Positions 34,615 to 41,870 of a DNA stretch of 58,122 nt are shown here, piece after piece (within the stretch, counting starts at the first letter, position 1; each line of letters starts with the position of its first letter). The stretch lies in NCBI GenBank assembly GCA_045805265.1, contig JBJMLO010000001.1:1-58122 (forward strand). The letters run 5' to 3'. Origin of the DNA: JBJMLO01 sp045805265. Lineage in GTDB: Bacteria > Actinomycetota > UBA4738 > JACQTL01. Both the position numbers and the translations under genes were made by a program. The notes beneath the pieces were generated by a model. The model did not search any database. It was not told the origin of the DNA and worked only from the letters and a program-made list of their open reading frames with translations.

Positions 34615-35922
34615 TCAGTCCGGGAACGGGTCGTGCTCGGTCGTGCGCTCGAAGACGCGCTTGGCCTTGCCGACCTCCTGGCGAGGGATCGAGCCCGGCG
34701 GGCCGACCACGACGGCCACGCGGATGCGGAGGCGCTCGGCCAGGCGGTCCCCGAGCCGGCCGGCGACCTCGTCGCGTTGCGGTTCACGGTCGGTGCCGGC
34801 CAGCTCGCAGCGGACCTCCAGCTCCCGCATCGTGCCGCGGGAGTCGACGACGATCGCGTACTGCGCGCTGAGCGCCTCGTCGTCCAGCAGCACGGCCTCG
34901 ATCTCGCTCGGGAACACGTTCACCCCGCGGATCACCAGCATGTCGTCGACGCGCCCGGAGAACCGGGCGATCCGGCGGTGCGTCCGGCCGCACAGGCAGA
35001 CACCCTCGACGAACGAGGTGATGTCGCCGGTCCGGTAGCGGATGACCGGCAGCGCCTCCTTGGTGAGGGTGGTCAGGACCAGCTCGCCCCGCTGCCCGGC
35101 GGCGACCGGCTCGCCGGTCTCCGGGTCGACCACCTCGGGCAGGAAGTGGTCGTCGAACACGTGCATCGCTCCCTTCCCCTCCCGGCACTCCATGCTGACG
35201 CCGGGCCCCATGACCTCGGACAGGCCATAGATGTCGCACGCGTCGATCCCGCCCCACGCGTCCTCGAGCTTCGCCCGGAAGGCGTCGGACCACGGCTCGG
35301 CCCCGCACACCGCGTACCGCAGCCGGATCCGGTCGAGGAGCCCGTCCTCGGCTGCCCGCTCCGCCAGCAGCATCGCGAACGACGGTGTGCAGCACAGCCC
35401 GGCCACGCCGAGGTCGGCCAGCAGCTGGACCTGGAGGCCCGGGTTGCCGCCCGAGGCGGGCACCACGGTCGCGCCGAGCCGCTCGCCACCGTAGTGGAGC
35501 CCCAGCCCTCCGGTGAACAGCCCGTAGCCGTACGCCACCTGGACCACGTCGTCGGCCGAGCCGCCGGCGCATGCGATGGCCCGCGCGTTGACCTCGGCGA
35601 AGACCGCGATGTCGCTCGCCGTGTACGCGACGACCGTCGGCTTCCCCCGGGTCCCGGACGACGCGTGGATGCGGATGGTCCGCTCCAGGGGGACCGCGAG
35701 CATCCCGTAGGGGAACGCCTCCCGGAGCTCCGCCTTGACCGTGAAGGGGAGCGCGGTGAGGTCCTCGACGCCCCGGATCGCCTCCGGGACGACCCCGCCC
35801 AGCTTCTGCCGCCAGTACGGGACGTCGGCGGCGCGCAGCCGCCCCAGGAGGTCGCGGAGGCGGCCGGCCTGGAGCCGTTGGCGCTCCGGAAGGGGCATGG
35901 CCTCGAGCTCTGGCTGGAACAT
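34615..35922 (-). CDS. paaK: Phenylacetate-CoA ligase-like AMP-forming enzyme
   Basis: Adenylate-forming CoA ligase of 435 residues, the size of PaaK. It shows the phosphate loop ASSGTRGKPTVV (residues 88-99 region), GYGLFTGGLGLHYG, IYGLSEVMGPGVS, YRTGDITSF, and RSGRVDDMLVIRGVNVFPS-type residues with a Cys-rich GVCLCGRTHRR insert typical of the family. The ATG at 35922 is preceded on this strand by a GGGGGGAGA stretch. It is divergent from a marR-type gene, which may control it. Other paa genes are absent, so the true acid is uncertain. Confidence 0.85.
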   Translation of the reverse strand: MFQPELEAMPLPERQRLQAGRLRDLLGRLRAADVPYWRQKLGGVVPEAIRGVEDLTALPFTVKAELREAFPYGMLAVPLERTIRIHASSGTRGKPTVVAYTASDIAVFAEVNARAIACAGGSADDVVQVAYGYGLFTGGLGLHYGGERLGATVVPASGGNPGLQVQLLADLGVAGLCCTPSFAMLLAERAAEDGLLDRIRLRYAVCGAEPWSDAFRAKLEDAWGGIDACDIYGLSEVMGPGVSMECREGKGAMHVFDDHFLPEVVDPETGEPVAAGQRGELVLTTLTKEALPVIRYRTGDITSFVEGVCLCGRTHRRIARFSGRVDDMLVIRGVNVFPSEIEAVLLDDEALSAQYAIVVDSRGTMRELEVRCELAGTDREPQRDEVAGRLGDRLAERLRIRVAVVVGPPGSIPRQEVGKAKRVFERTTEHDPFPD

Positions 35923-35954
35923 CGCACGGATTCTCCCCCCAAGCCGGCCACGGG

Positions 35955-35983
35955 TTGAAATATTTCGCCTGGCTAAGTAGTTT
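35955..35983 (+). promoter_or_regulatory. Promoter of the marR-MFS pair, in the divergent gap
   Basis: TTGAAA (35955-35960), 17 bases, TAGTTT (35978-35983), ending 8 bases before the GTG, so probably leaderless. The 69-base divergent gap includes an A/T-rich AAATATTT palindrome (35958-35965) that could be a binding site for the MarR-type protein; that is inference. The only A/T-rich stretch in the area, which fits regulatory DNA. Confidence 0.5.
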
Positions 35984-35991
35984 GGAATGAC

Positions 35992-36465
35992 GTGAGCGCG
36001 CAACCCCAGTCCCGGTCTCCCCGTGGACAGCCGTCGGTCAACCGGCTGGCCGAGGAGCTCCGGCTCGCCGTGACGCGCCTCGCTCGCCGCCTCCGCCAGC
36101 ACGCCGACGAGGGGCTGTCCCCGTCGCAGCTCTCCGCTCTCTCCACGATCGACCGCCGGGGGCCGATGACGCTCGGGGACGTGGCGTCCGCCGAGCGGAT
36201 CCAGCCGCCCACGGTGACGGCGGCCGTCGCCCGCCTCGAGGAGGCCGGGCTGGTGGTCCGGACGGCCGACGAGCGCGACCGGCGTGTGAGTCGGGTCGCG
36301 GTCACGCCGGCCGGCGCCGAGCTCCTGCGCCGGAGTCGCCGGGCCAAGGAGGCCTACCTGGCGCGCCGGCTGGCCCAACTGGAACCCGACGACCGGCAGG
36401 TGCTGGCCCGGGCCGCCCGGCTGCTGGAGACCGTGCTGGCCGAACCCCGGGAGGAGACCTCGTGA
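35992..36465 (+). CDS. MarR-family transcriptional regulator
   Basis: A winged-helix repressor of 157 residues. It has N-terminal dimer helix (NRLAEELRLAVTRLARRL), the recognition region LSPSQLSALSTIDRRGPMTLGDVASAERIQPPTVTAAVARLEEAGLVVRT with the wing DERDRRVSRVAVT, and a C-terminal helix. The start is GTG at 35992. It overlaps the transporter gene by four bases and is divergent from paaK, so it likely regulates one or both. Confidence 0.92.
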   Translation: MSAQPQSRSPRGQPSVNRLAEELRLAVTRLARRLRQHADEGLSPSQLSALSTIDRRGPMTLGDVASAERIQPPTVTAAVARLEEAGLVVRTADERDRRVSRVAVTPAGAELLRRSRRAKEAYLARRLAQLEPDDRQVLARAARLLETVLAEPREETS

Positions 36466-37772
36466 GCCCGGGCGACGCCGCCCGGGCCGCGGCCGCGCGC
36501 GCCTCGACCGGCGCCCGGCGCGCCGCCCATCGCACGTTCCGGTCGCTGGCCGTCCGGAACTACCGCCTGTACTTCATCGGCCAGGCCGTCTCGCAGACCG
36601 GCACCTGGATGCAGTCGGTCGCCCAGGCATGGCTCGTCCTCCAGCTGACCGGCAGCGGGGTGGCGCTGGGCCTCACCACGGCGCTGCAGTTCGGACCGAT
36701 CCTCTTCCTCGGGCCGTGGGGCGGTGTGCTGGCCGACCGTCTGGACAAGCGCCGCCTGCTGATGGGCACGCAGACCGCCGCCGGCGCGCTGGCCGGCGTC
36801 CTCGGCGGGCTGACGATCGCGGGGGTCGTCGAGCCGTGGATGGTCTACGTCATCGCCGGCGCGTTCGGCATCGTGACGGCGATCGACAACCCCGCCCGGC
36901 AGTCCTTCGTCGTGGAGATGGTCGGGCGCCGCGACCTGGCGAACGCGGTGAGCCTGAACAGCGTCCTGCTGAACGCTGCGCGCGTGGTGGGGCCGGGCGT
37001 GGCTGGCTTGCTGATCGCCACCGTCGGGACGGGGCTCTGCTTCCTGCTGAACGCGGCCTCGTACGTGGCGGTCGTCGCGGCGCTGTGGCGGATGCGCTCC
37101 GCCGAGCTGCTGGTGGGGGAGCGGGTGGCGCGTTCGCGGGGCCAGCTGCGCGAGGGCCTCCGCTACGTGGCCCGGTCGCCGAGCCTCCGCCGTCCTCTCC
37201 TGCTGATGCTCGTGGTCGGCACGCTCGGGTTCAACCTGTCGACGCTGCTGCCGCTGTTCGCCACCGAATCGCTGCATCAGGGGGCCGGCGGCTATGGCGT
37301 GCTGTTCTCGGTGATGGGGCTCGGGGCCGTGGGCGGCGGGCTGGTCATCGCGTTTCGGGGATCGGTCGGCGACCGGCTCATGGCGGGCAGCGCCGCCCTG
37401 TTCGGCGTGTCGCTCGCGCTGGTCGGGATCATGCCGAACCTGCCCGCGGCGCTCGCCGCCATGATCCCGTGCGGCGTCGCCAACACGGCCTTCATCTCCA
37501 CGTCGAACTCGCTGCTCCAGGCCCACGCCACGCCGGCCATGCGGGGCCGGGTCATGGCGCTGTTCGGGATGGTGTTCCTGGGGACGACCCCGATCGGCGC
37601 GCCGCTGGCCGGCCTGGCCGCGGAGACCCTCGGTCCCCGGGCGGCGCTGGCCCTGGCCGGCGCGGCCGTGGTCGCAGCAGCGGCGGCGACCGGCTGGGCC
37701 ATCCACCGGTCTCCCTCGGTGTCCGAGCCGGCGAGGACGCCCGAGGCCGAAGCCGTTCCGGCGACCGTCTGA
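36462..37772 (+). CDS. MFS transporter (EntS/DUF894-like exporter family)
   Basis: A 436-residue membrane protein with about 12 hydrophobic segments. The N-terminal FRSLAVRNYRLYFIGQAVSQTGTWMQSVAQAWLVLQLTGSG, the GGVLADRLDKRRLLMGTQ loop (motif A position), and TAIDNPARQSFVVEMVG stretch are characteristic of this family of exporters. The substrate is unknown. Start GTG at 36462 overlaps marR (GTGA). Coupling with marR suggests inducible efflux. Confidence 0.88.
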   Translation: MSPGDAARAAAARASTGARRAAHRTFRSLAVRNYRLYFIGQAVSQTGTWMQSVAQAWLVLQLTGSGVALGLTTALQFGPILFLGPWGGVLADRLDKRRLLMGTQTAAGALAGVLGGLTIAGVVEPWMVYVIAGAFGIVTAIDNPARQSFVVEMVGRRDLANAVSLNSVLLNAARVVGPGVAGLLIATVGTGLCFLLNAASYVAVVAALWRMRSAELLVGERVARSRGQLREGLRYVARSPSLRRPLLLMLVVGTLGFNLSTLLPLFATESLHQGAGGYGVLFSVMGLGAVGGGLVIAFRGSVGDRLMAGSAALFGVSLALVGIMPNLPAALAAMIPCGVANTAFISTSNSLLQAHATPAMRGRVMALFGMVFLGTTPIGAPLAGLAAETLGPRAALALAGAAVVAAAAATGWAIHRSPSVSEPARTPEAEAVPATV

Positions 37773-37789
37773 CCACTCGTGGCTTCACA

Positions 37790-37819
37790 TTGACCAATGG
37801 CGGCCGGCTCCGCTATCCT
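37790..37819 (+). promoter_or_regulatory. Promoter of groES-groEL
   Basis: TTGACC (37790-37795), 18 bases and TATCCT (37814-37819). The start site, near 37826, falls inside the CIRCE operator, which is the normal arrangement for HrcA-repressed operons. Confidence 0.7.
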
Positions 37820-37845
37820 TAGCACTCGCAAGCACAGAGTGCTAG
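37819..37845 (+). promoter_or_regulatory. CIRCE operator (HrcA binding site)
   Basis: TTAGCACTC (37819-37827), a nine-base spacer, and GAGTGCTAG (37837-37845) match the CIRCE consensus TTAGCACTC-N9-GAGTGCTAA in 17 of 18 arm positions. HrcA binds here and blocks the promoter until heat shock. hrcA itself is not in the window. Confidence 0.93.
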
Positions 37846-37879
37846 CAGTCAGGTCGGCAGAGGCGCAAGGAGGGAAGAA

Positions 37880-38176
37880 GTGGCGAAGTTCAGCCTGGAG
37901 CCGCTGGAGGACCGCATCGTGGTCAAGCCCAGCGAGGAGGAGCAGACCACCGTCTCGGGGATCGTCATCCCGGACACCGCGAAGGAGAAGCCGCAGGAGG
38001 GCGAGGTCGTCGCCGTCGGCCCCGGCAAGTTCGAGGACGGCCAGCGGACCCCCATGGACGTGAAGGCCGGGGACAAGGTCATCTACTCGAAGTACGGCGG
38101 CACCGAGGTCAAGGTCGAGGGCGAGGAGTACCTGATCCTGTCGGCCCGCGACGTGCTCGCGACCATCAAGAAGTAG
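37880..38176 (+). CDS. groES: Co-chaperonin GroES
   Basis: The lid of the GroEL cage. The 98 residues show LEPLEDRIVVKPSEEEQTTVSGIVIPDTAKEKPQEGEVVAVGPG with the mobile loop, then GDKVIYSKYGGTEVKVEGEEYLILSARDVLA. The GTG at 37880 follows AAGGAGGGAAG, an unusually strong ribosome site for this window. It shares the CIRCE-regulated operon with groEL. Confidence 0.97.
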   Translation: MAKFSLEPLEDRIVVKPSEEEQTTVSGIVIPDTAKEKPQEGEVVAVGPGKFEDGQRTPMDVKAGDKVIYSKYGGTEVKVEGEEYLILSARDVLATIKK

Positions 38177-38191
38177 CGCCAGCAGGCGTTC

Positions 38192-38238
38192 GATGCCGGG
38201 GACCCGAAGGCGGCACGCGCCGCAGGGGTCCCCGCATC
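38192..38238 (+). promoter_or_regulatory. Hairpin between groES and groEL
   Basis: GATGC-C-GGGGACCC (38192-38205) pairs with GGGTCCCC-GCATC (38226-38238) through 13 pairs with one bulged C; a smaller inner stem GCGGC/GCCGC is possible. It lies 23 bases before groEL, without a U-tract. It could mark an mRNA processing site or stabilise the groEL part; inference. Confidence 0.45.
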
Positions 38239-38261
38239 GCTGAGAAGGAGGTTCACACCAG

Positions 38262-39878
38262 GTGGCAGCCAAGGAGCTGAAGTTCGACGAGGAGGCGCGC
38301 CGCGCCCTGGAGGCCGGCGTCAACAAGCTGGCCGACACGGTCGCGATCACGCTGGGGCCGAAGGGCCGCAACGTGGTGCTGGACAAGAAGTGGGGCGCCC
38401 CCACCATCACCAACGACGGCGTGACGATCGCCAAGGAGATCGAGCTGGAGGACCCGTACGAGAACATGGGCGCCCAGCTCGCCAAGGAGGTCGCCACCAA
38501 GACCAACGACGTGGCCGGTGACGGAACCACGACGGCGACCGTGCTGGCCCGGGCCATGGTGCACCGCGGCATGAAGAACGTCGCCGCGGGCGCCAACCCG
38601 ATGGCGCTCAAGCGGGGCATCGAGAAGGGCGTGGCCGCGGCCGTCGAGGCCATCAAGGACCAGGCCAAGGAGATCGAGTCCAAGGACGAGATCGCGCACG
38701 TCGCGACCATCTCGGCCGGGTCGCCGGAGATCGGCGAGACCATCGCGGAGGCCCTCGACAAGGTGGGCAAGGACGGCGTCGTGAGCGTCGAGGAGTCGAA
38801 CACGTTCGGCATCGAGCTCGAGTTCGTCGAGGGGATGCAGTTCGACAAGGGCTACATCTCGCCGTACTTCGTGACCGATCCCGAGCGGATGGAGGCGGTC
38901 CTCGAGGAGCCCTACCTCCTGCTGGCCAACAAGAAGATCTCGGCCGTCCAGGAGATCCTGCCGGTGCTGGAGAAGGTCCTCCAGGGCGGCAAGCCGCTCG
39001 TAATCGTTTCCGAGGACGTCGAGGGCGAGGCCCTCGCCACCCTCGTCGTGAACAAGATCCGGGGGACGTTCGCCGCGATCGCGGTGAAGGCTCCTGGCTT
39101 CGGCGACCGCCGCAAGGCGATGCTCCAGGACATGGCCATCCTCACGGGCGGCCAGGTCATCTCCGAGGAGGTCGGCCTGAAGCTCGAGAACGCCACCATC
39201 GACCTGCTGGGCAAGGCCCGGCGCGTGGTCGTCACGAAGGACGACACCACGATCGTCGAGGGACAGGGCAACCCGGAGGACGTCAAGGGCCGGATCAACC
39301 AGATCAAGGCAGAGATCGACAAGACCGACTCCGACTGGGACAAGGAGAAGCTCCAGGAGCGCCTGGCCAAGCTGGCGGGCGGCGTGGCGCTGATCAAGGT
39401 CGGAGCCGCGACCGAGGTCGAGCTCAAGGAGAAGAAGCACCGCATCGAGGACGCCGTCTCGGCGACCAAGGCCGCGGTGGAGGAGGGCGTCGTCGCCGGC
39501 GGCGGCGTGGCCCTGCTCCGGGCTGAGGCCGCCCTCGAGAAGCTGGACCTGTCCGGCGACGAGGCCACCGGTGGGCGGATCGTGAAGGACTCGCTGGCCG
39601 ACCCGGCCCGGCTGATCGCCGAGAACGCCGGCTACGAGGGCGCGGTGGTCGTGGAGCGGATCCGCTCCGAGGGCGACACCCGCGGGTTCGACGCCGCCAA
39701 GGGCGACTACGTCGACATGTTCAAGGTCGGCATCATCGACCCGGCCAAGGTCACCCGCTCGGCGCTGCAGAACGCGGCATCCATCGCCGCGCTCGTCCTC
39801 ACCACGGAGAGCGCGATCGTGGAGAAGCCCGAGGAGGAGGAGCCGGCCGCCGGTGGCGGCCACGGCCACGCGCACTGA
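38262..39878 (+). CDS. groEL: Chaperonin GroEL (GroEL1 type, His-ended)
   Basis: Double-ring folding chaperonin, 538 residues. Markers: KELKFDEEARRALEAGVNKLADTVAITLGPKGRNVVLDKK, the ATP site GDGTTTATVLA near residues 87-97, and VEEGVVAGGGVALLRA. The C-terminus is GGGHGHAH, not the GGM repeats of the other kind. In actinobacteria a His-ended GroEL1 is usually the copy beside groES, so a second groEL elsewhere is likely. Start GTG at 38262 after GAAGGAGG. Confidence 0.96.
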   Translation: MAAKELKFDEEARRALEAGVNKLADTVAITLGPKGRNVVLDKKWGAPTITNDGVTIAKEIELEDPYENMGAQLAKEVATKTNDVAGDGTTTATVLARAMVHRGMKNVAAGANPMALKRGIEKGVAAAVEAIKDQAKEIESKDEIAHVATISAGSPEIGETIAEALDKVGKDGVVSVEESNTFGIELEFVEGMQFDKGYISPYFVTDPERMEAVLEEPYLLLANKKISAVQEILPVLEKVLQGGKPLVIVSEDVEGEALATLVVNKIRGTFAAIAVKAPGFGDRRKAMLQDMAILTGGQVISEEVGLKLENATIDLLGKARRVVVTKDDTTIVEGQGNPEDVKGRINQIKAEIDKTDSDWDKEKLQERLAKLAGGVALIKVGAATEVELKEKKHRIEDAVSATKAAVEEGVVAGGGVALLRAEAALEKLDLSGDEATGGRIVKDSLADPARLIAENAGYEGAVVVERIRSEGDTRGFDAAKGDYVDMFKVGIIDPAKVTRSALQNAASIAALVLTTESAIVEKPEEEEPAAGGGHGHAH

Positions 39879-39906
39879 TCCGCCTCTCGGGAAGCGGACC
39901 GAAATC

Positions 39907-39936
39907 ACGAAGGGCCGGGGATTCCCGGCCCTTCGT
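39907..39936 (+). terminator. Terminator hairpin after groEL
   Basis: Thirteen pairs between 39907-39919 and 39924-39936 with a GATT loop. No T-run follows on the plus strand. It lies between groEL and the convergent vapC-type gene whose stop is at 39936, so it may serve both strands. Confidence 0.65.
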
Positions 39937-40148
39937 CATGGGAGCACCTCGATCCTTCCTTCGCCGGCCACCACACGGAAATCCCGCTCGTCGAGCGTGA
40001 GCACCCGGCCACCGCTGCGTTCGGCGCATGCGACGACGGAGGCGTCGTGGAAGCCGAGCGGGAGATCCGCGTAGCGCGAGACGCGATCGTGATCGGAGTC
40101 CCTCCGGTCGAGCAACGCGATCAGCGCGGACGTGTCCAGCGTGATCAA
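39936..40148 (-). pseudogene. VapC-like PIN toxin lacking its central region
   Basis: The 70-residue frame has a PIN-domain start (MITLDTSALIALLDRRDSDHDRV, with D5) joined directly to a PIN-domain end (RYADLPLGFHDASVVACAERSGGRVLTLDERDF, D35, D53, D56). A full VapC is about 130 residues; roughly 60 central residues, including the conserved Glu of the metal site, are missing in frame. TTG at 40148 overlaps the antitoxin stop (TTGA), so the operon junction is intact. Probably an inactive toxin created by internal deletion; a working minimal nuclease is less likely. Confidence 0.6.
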
Positions 40149-40378
40149 TGCGTGGACCGATCCCCCCACCGGCCCCTCAGCCATTCCTCGCTGTTCGCGC
40201 CGCCGACCTCGCCGTCGGCCGCCATGCCGATGGAGTGCGGGCGGGAGCGACCCCGCTCGCTCAGGTACCGGCGCAACGCGTCGCGGACGAGTTCCGCCAT
40301 CGGCCTGCCCTCCCGCCGGGCGGCGTCCTTCAGCTCGCGCTCGAGGTCCTCCGGCGCGTACAGCGTCGTCTTCTGCAC
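40145..40378 (-). CDS. CopG/ribbon-helix-helix antitoxin (VapB type)
   Basis: A 77-residue DNA-binding antitoxin. Residues 1-45 show the ribbon-helix-helix pattern (QKTTLYAPEDLERELKDAARREGRPMAELVRDALRRYLSERG), and the remaining 30 should wrap the toxin. Start is GTG at 40378; the stop overlaps the toxin start by four bases. Its partner is internally deleted, so the pair may survive only as a regulator. Confidence 0.75.
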   Translation of the reverse strand: MQKTTLYAPEDLERELKDAARREGRPMAELVRDALRRYLSERGRSRPHSIGMAADGEVGGANSEEWLRGRWGDRSTH

Positions 40379-40539
40379 GACGGCAATTTCCCATAGCCGA
40401 ACACCAATGAATGCCGGAATCCTAGGCTCGGCCGGGTGGCAGGCGTGGAACCCAGCCCACGCGCGAGCGGTCGATGGAACGTTTCCCCCGCTGGGGACGG
40501 GGAAGGTTGGGCCCGCCAGGGCTTTCGGGGGTCGCTGCG

Positions 40540-41208
40540 GTGTTGCGATGCGTTACGTGGGCTCGTTCTTCACTGGCGTGCGCAGCTGTGATCCTGGCAT
40601 CCTGCTCAGCGTCGACGTCGACACCCTCGGCATCTCGGCAGGCCCCTCCCGATAGCCCGGTGGCGGTTTCCCTCTCGGCGTCCTCGGCGTCCGCGACCGA
40701 GACCGAGGGGTCGCCACCCTCGGCCACCGCGAAGCCCGTGACCGCCTGCACCGACCGGCGGGGCGATGGAATCCGCAGGGCGGGTCCCCAAGGAGACCTC
40801 GTCGGAATCAGGATCGCGGTCCAGGGAGAGTCCCTGACGGCCTCGTGGGAGGTGGCCGGGAACGTGGTGCCCCTGTTCCATGGGCGCCTGCAATACGGAT
40901 TGCTGATCAGCTACATGGACACCACCGTCCGCGAGCTCATCCACGTGGGGACGACGCCGACCGAGTATTCGGTGGACGTTGGCGACACGACGGGGCGCAT
41001 CGTCAACCTGTCGAAAACCGTCCGGCCCGAGCTCGCAGCGCACGGCATCTCCATCACGCTTCCGATCGACCAAGTCAAGCCGGCCGGGCACTCGCTCACC
41101 CCGTTCGAGTGGTCCGGAGACCTCGAACAGCACCACGGGCGGAATTACGGGGACGCCGACGCGTGCCCCGACCGGGACTTCGTGGAGTTCCCGGACCTCG
41201 GCATCTGA
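40540..41208 (+). CDS. Predicted secreted lipoprotein, unknown function
   Basis: A 222-residue protein with an N-terminal signal ending in a lipobox, L-A-S-C with C22, after a hydrophobic stretch. A Ser/Thr/Pro-rich linker (about residues 23-65) leads to a globular domain of about 150 residues with no motif I recognise (segments such as LISYMDTTVRELIHVG and FEWSGDLEQHHG). GTG at 40540 gives a sensible signal length; the frame extends upstream to 40474. It is monocistronic, followed by a perfect stem. Confidence 0.6.
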   Translation: MLRCVTWARSSLACAAVILASCSASTSTPSASRQAPPDSPVAVSLSASSASATETEGSPPSATAKPVTACTDRRGDGIRRAGPQGDLVGIRIAVQGESLTASWEVAGNVVPLFHGRLQYGLLISYMDTTVRELIHVGTTPTEYSVDVGDTTGRIVNLSKTVRPELAAHGISITLPIDQVKPAGHSLTPFEWSGDLEQHHGRNYGDADACPDRDFVEFPDLGI

Positions 41209-41258
41209 GGACCGGATCGGCGTCCCCGGTCTCCGGACCGGATGTGCCGATCCGGTCC
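41209..41258 (+). terminator. Terminator-like nested stem after the lipoprotein gene
   Basis: GGACCGGATCGGC (41209-41221) pairs perfectly with 41246-41258; inside, CCGGTC and GACCGG (41226-41241) form a second 6-pair stem. There is no T-run. It lies between two convergent genes and could work in either direction. Confidence 0.55.
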
Positions 41259-41303
41259 GCTCGCAGTTGTGGCGCACGCTGCTGAAACGAGACGAGGTCA
41301 CGC

Positions 41304-41702
41304 TCAGGGCAGGGGGCGCTCCTGGCCGGTGCGGCCCAGGCCCCACAGGAGGCCTGCGGTGAACAAGGCGTTCAAGGCCGCGATGAGCCACCACAGCACG
41401 CTCGAGGAACCCGCAGTCAGGCCGAAGATCGCGTTGAGGGCGGCGACGACGACGATCAGGCCCTGGACGATGACGAAGGCCCAGGACCACCACCACACCT
41501 CGCCCGCCCGCTGCGCCACGAGGACCTGGAGCAGGGCCAGGCCGAACGCCTCGACCCCGGCGATCCGGACCCAGGCGTACTCGGGATAGGCAGCCTGCGA
41601 GAAGAGCGTCCTCGTGACGAACTTCGGGACGGCGGCCAGGGCGAGCCCCGCCACCGCGTTCACCGCGGCGGTCAGGTACAGGAAGCGGGAGAGGATTCGC
41701 AC
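41304..41702 (-). CDS. Small four-helix membrane protein, unknown
   Basis: A 132-residue protein with four hydrophobic segments: residues 7-27 (LYLTAAVNAVAGLALAAVP), 46-65 (VRIAGVEAFGLALLQVLVA), 72-95 (WSWAFVIVQGLIVVVAALNAIFG) and 102-122. Trp and Ala abound; charge is low. GTG is the start. I cannot name the family. It is convergent with the lipoprotein gene and divergent from the first paralogue of the propeller-Ig pair. Confidence 0.65.
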   Translation of the reverse strand: MRILSRFLYLTAAVNAVAGLALAAVPKFVTRTLFSQAAYPEYAWVRIAGVEAFGLALLQVLVAQRAGEVWWWSWAFVIVQGLIVVVAALNAIFGLTAGSSSVLWWLIAALNALFTAGLLWGLGRTGQERPLP

Positions 41703-41870
41703 CGCGCCGAATCATAGGGGCAGCCTCTTCTCGAGCAGCAACCAAACTGCCCTCCCGCACGATCGGTGCCCGGGCCGGCCATTGTTCCGTGATTCCACGG
41801 ATGCTCCGGGGAGGGGGACAGCGCATCCTCGGCACCGAGACCCCAGAAGGACGGAGAAGGAGAAGATGTG

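Noticed and set aside
40149..40394. N-terminal extension of the first VapC frame (to 40394)
   Set aside because: It lies opposite no start of its own and out of frame with the antitoxin; the TTGA overlap gives the correct start.
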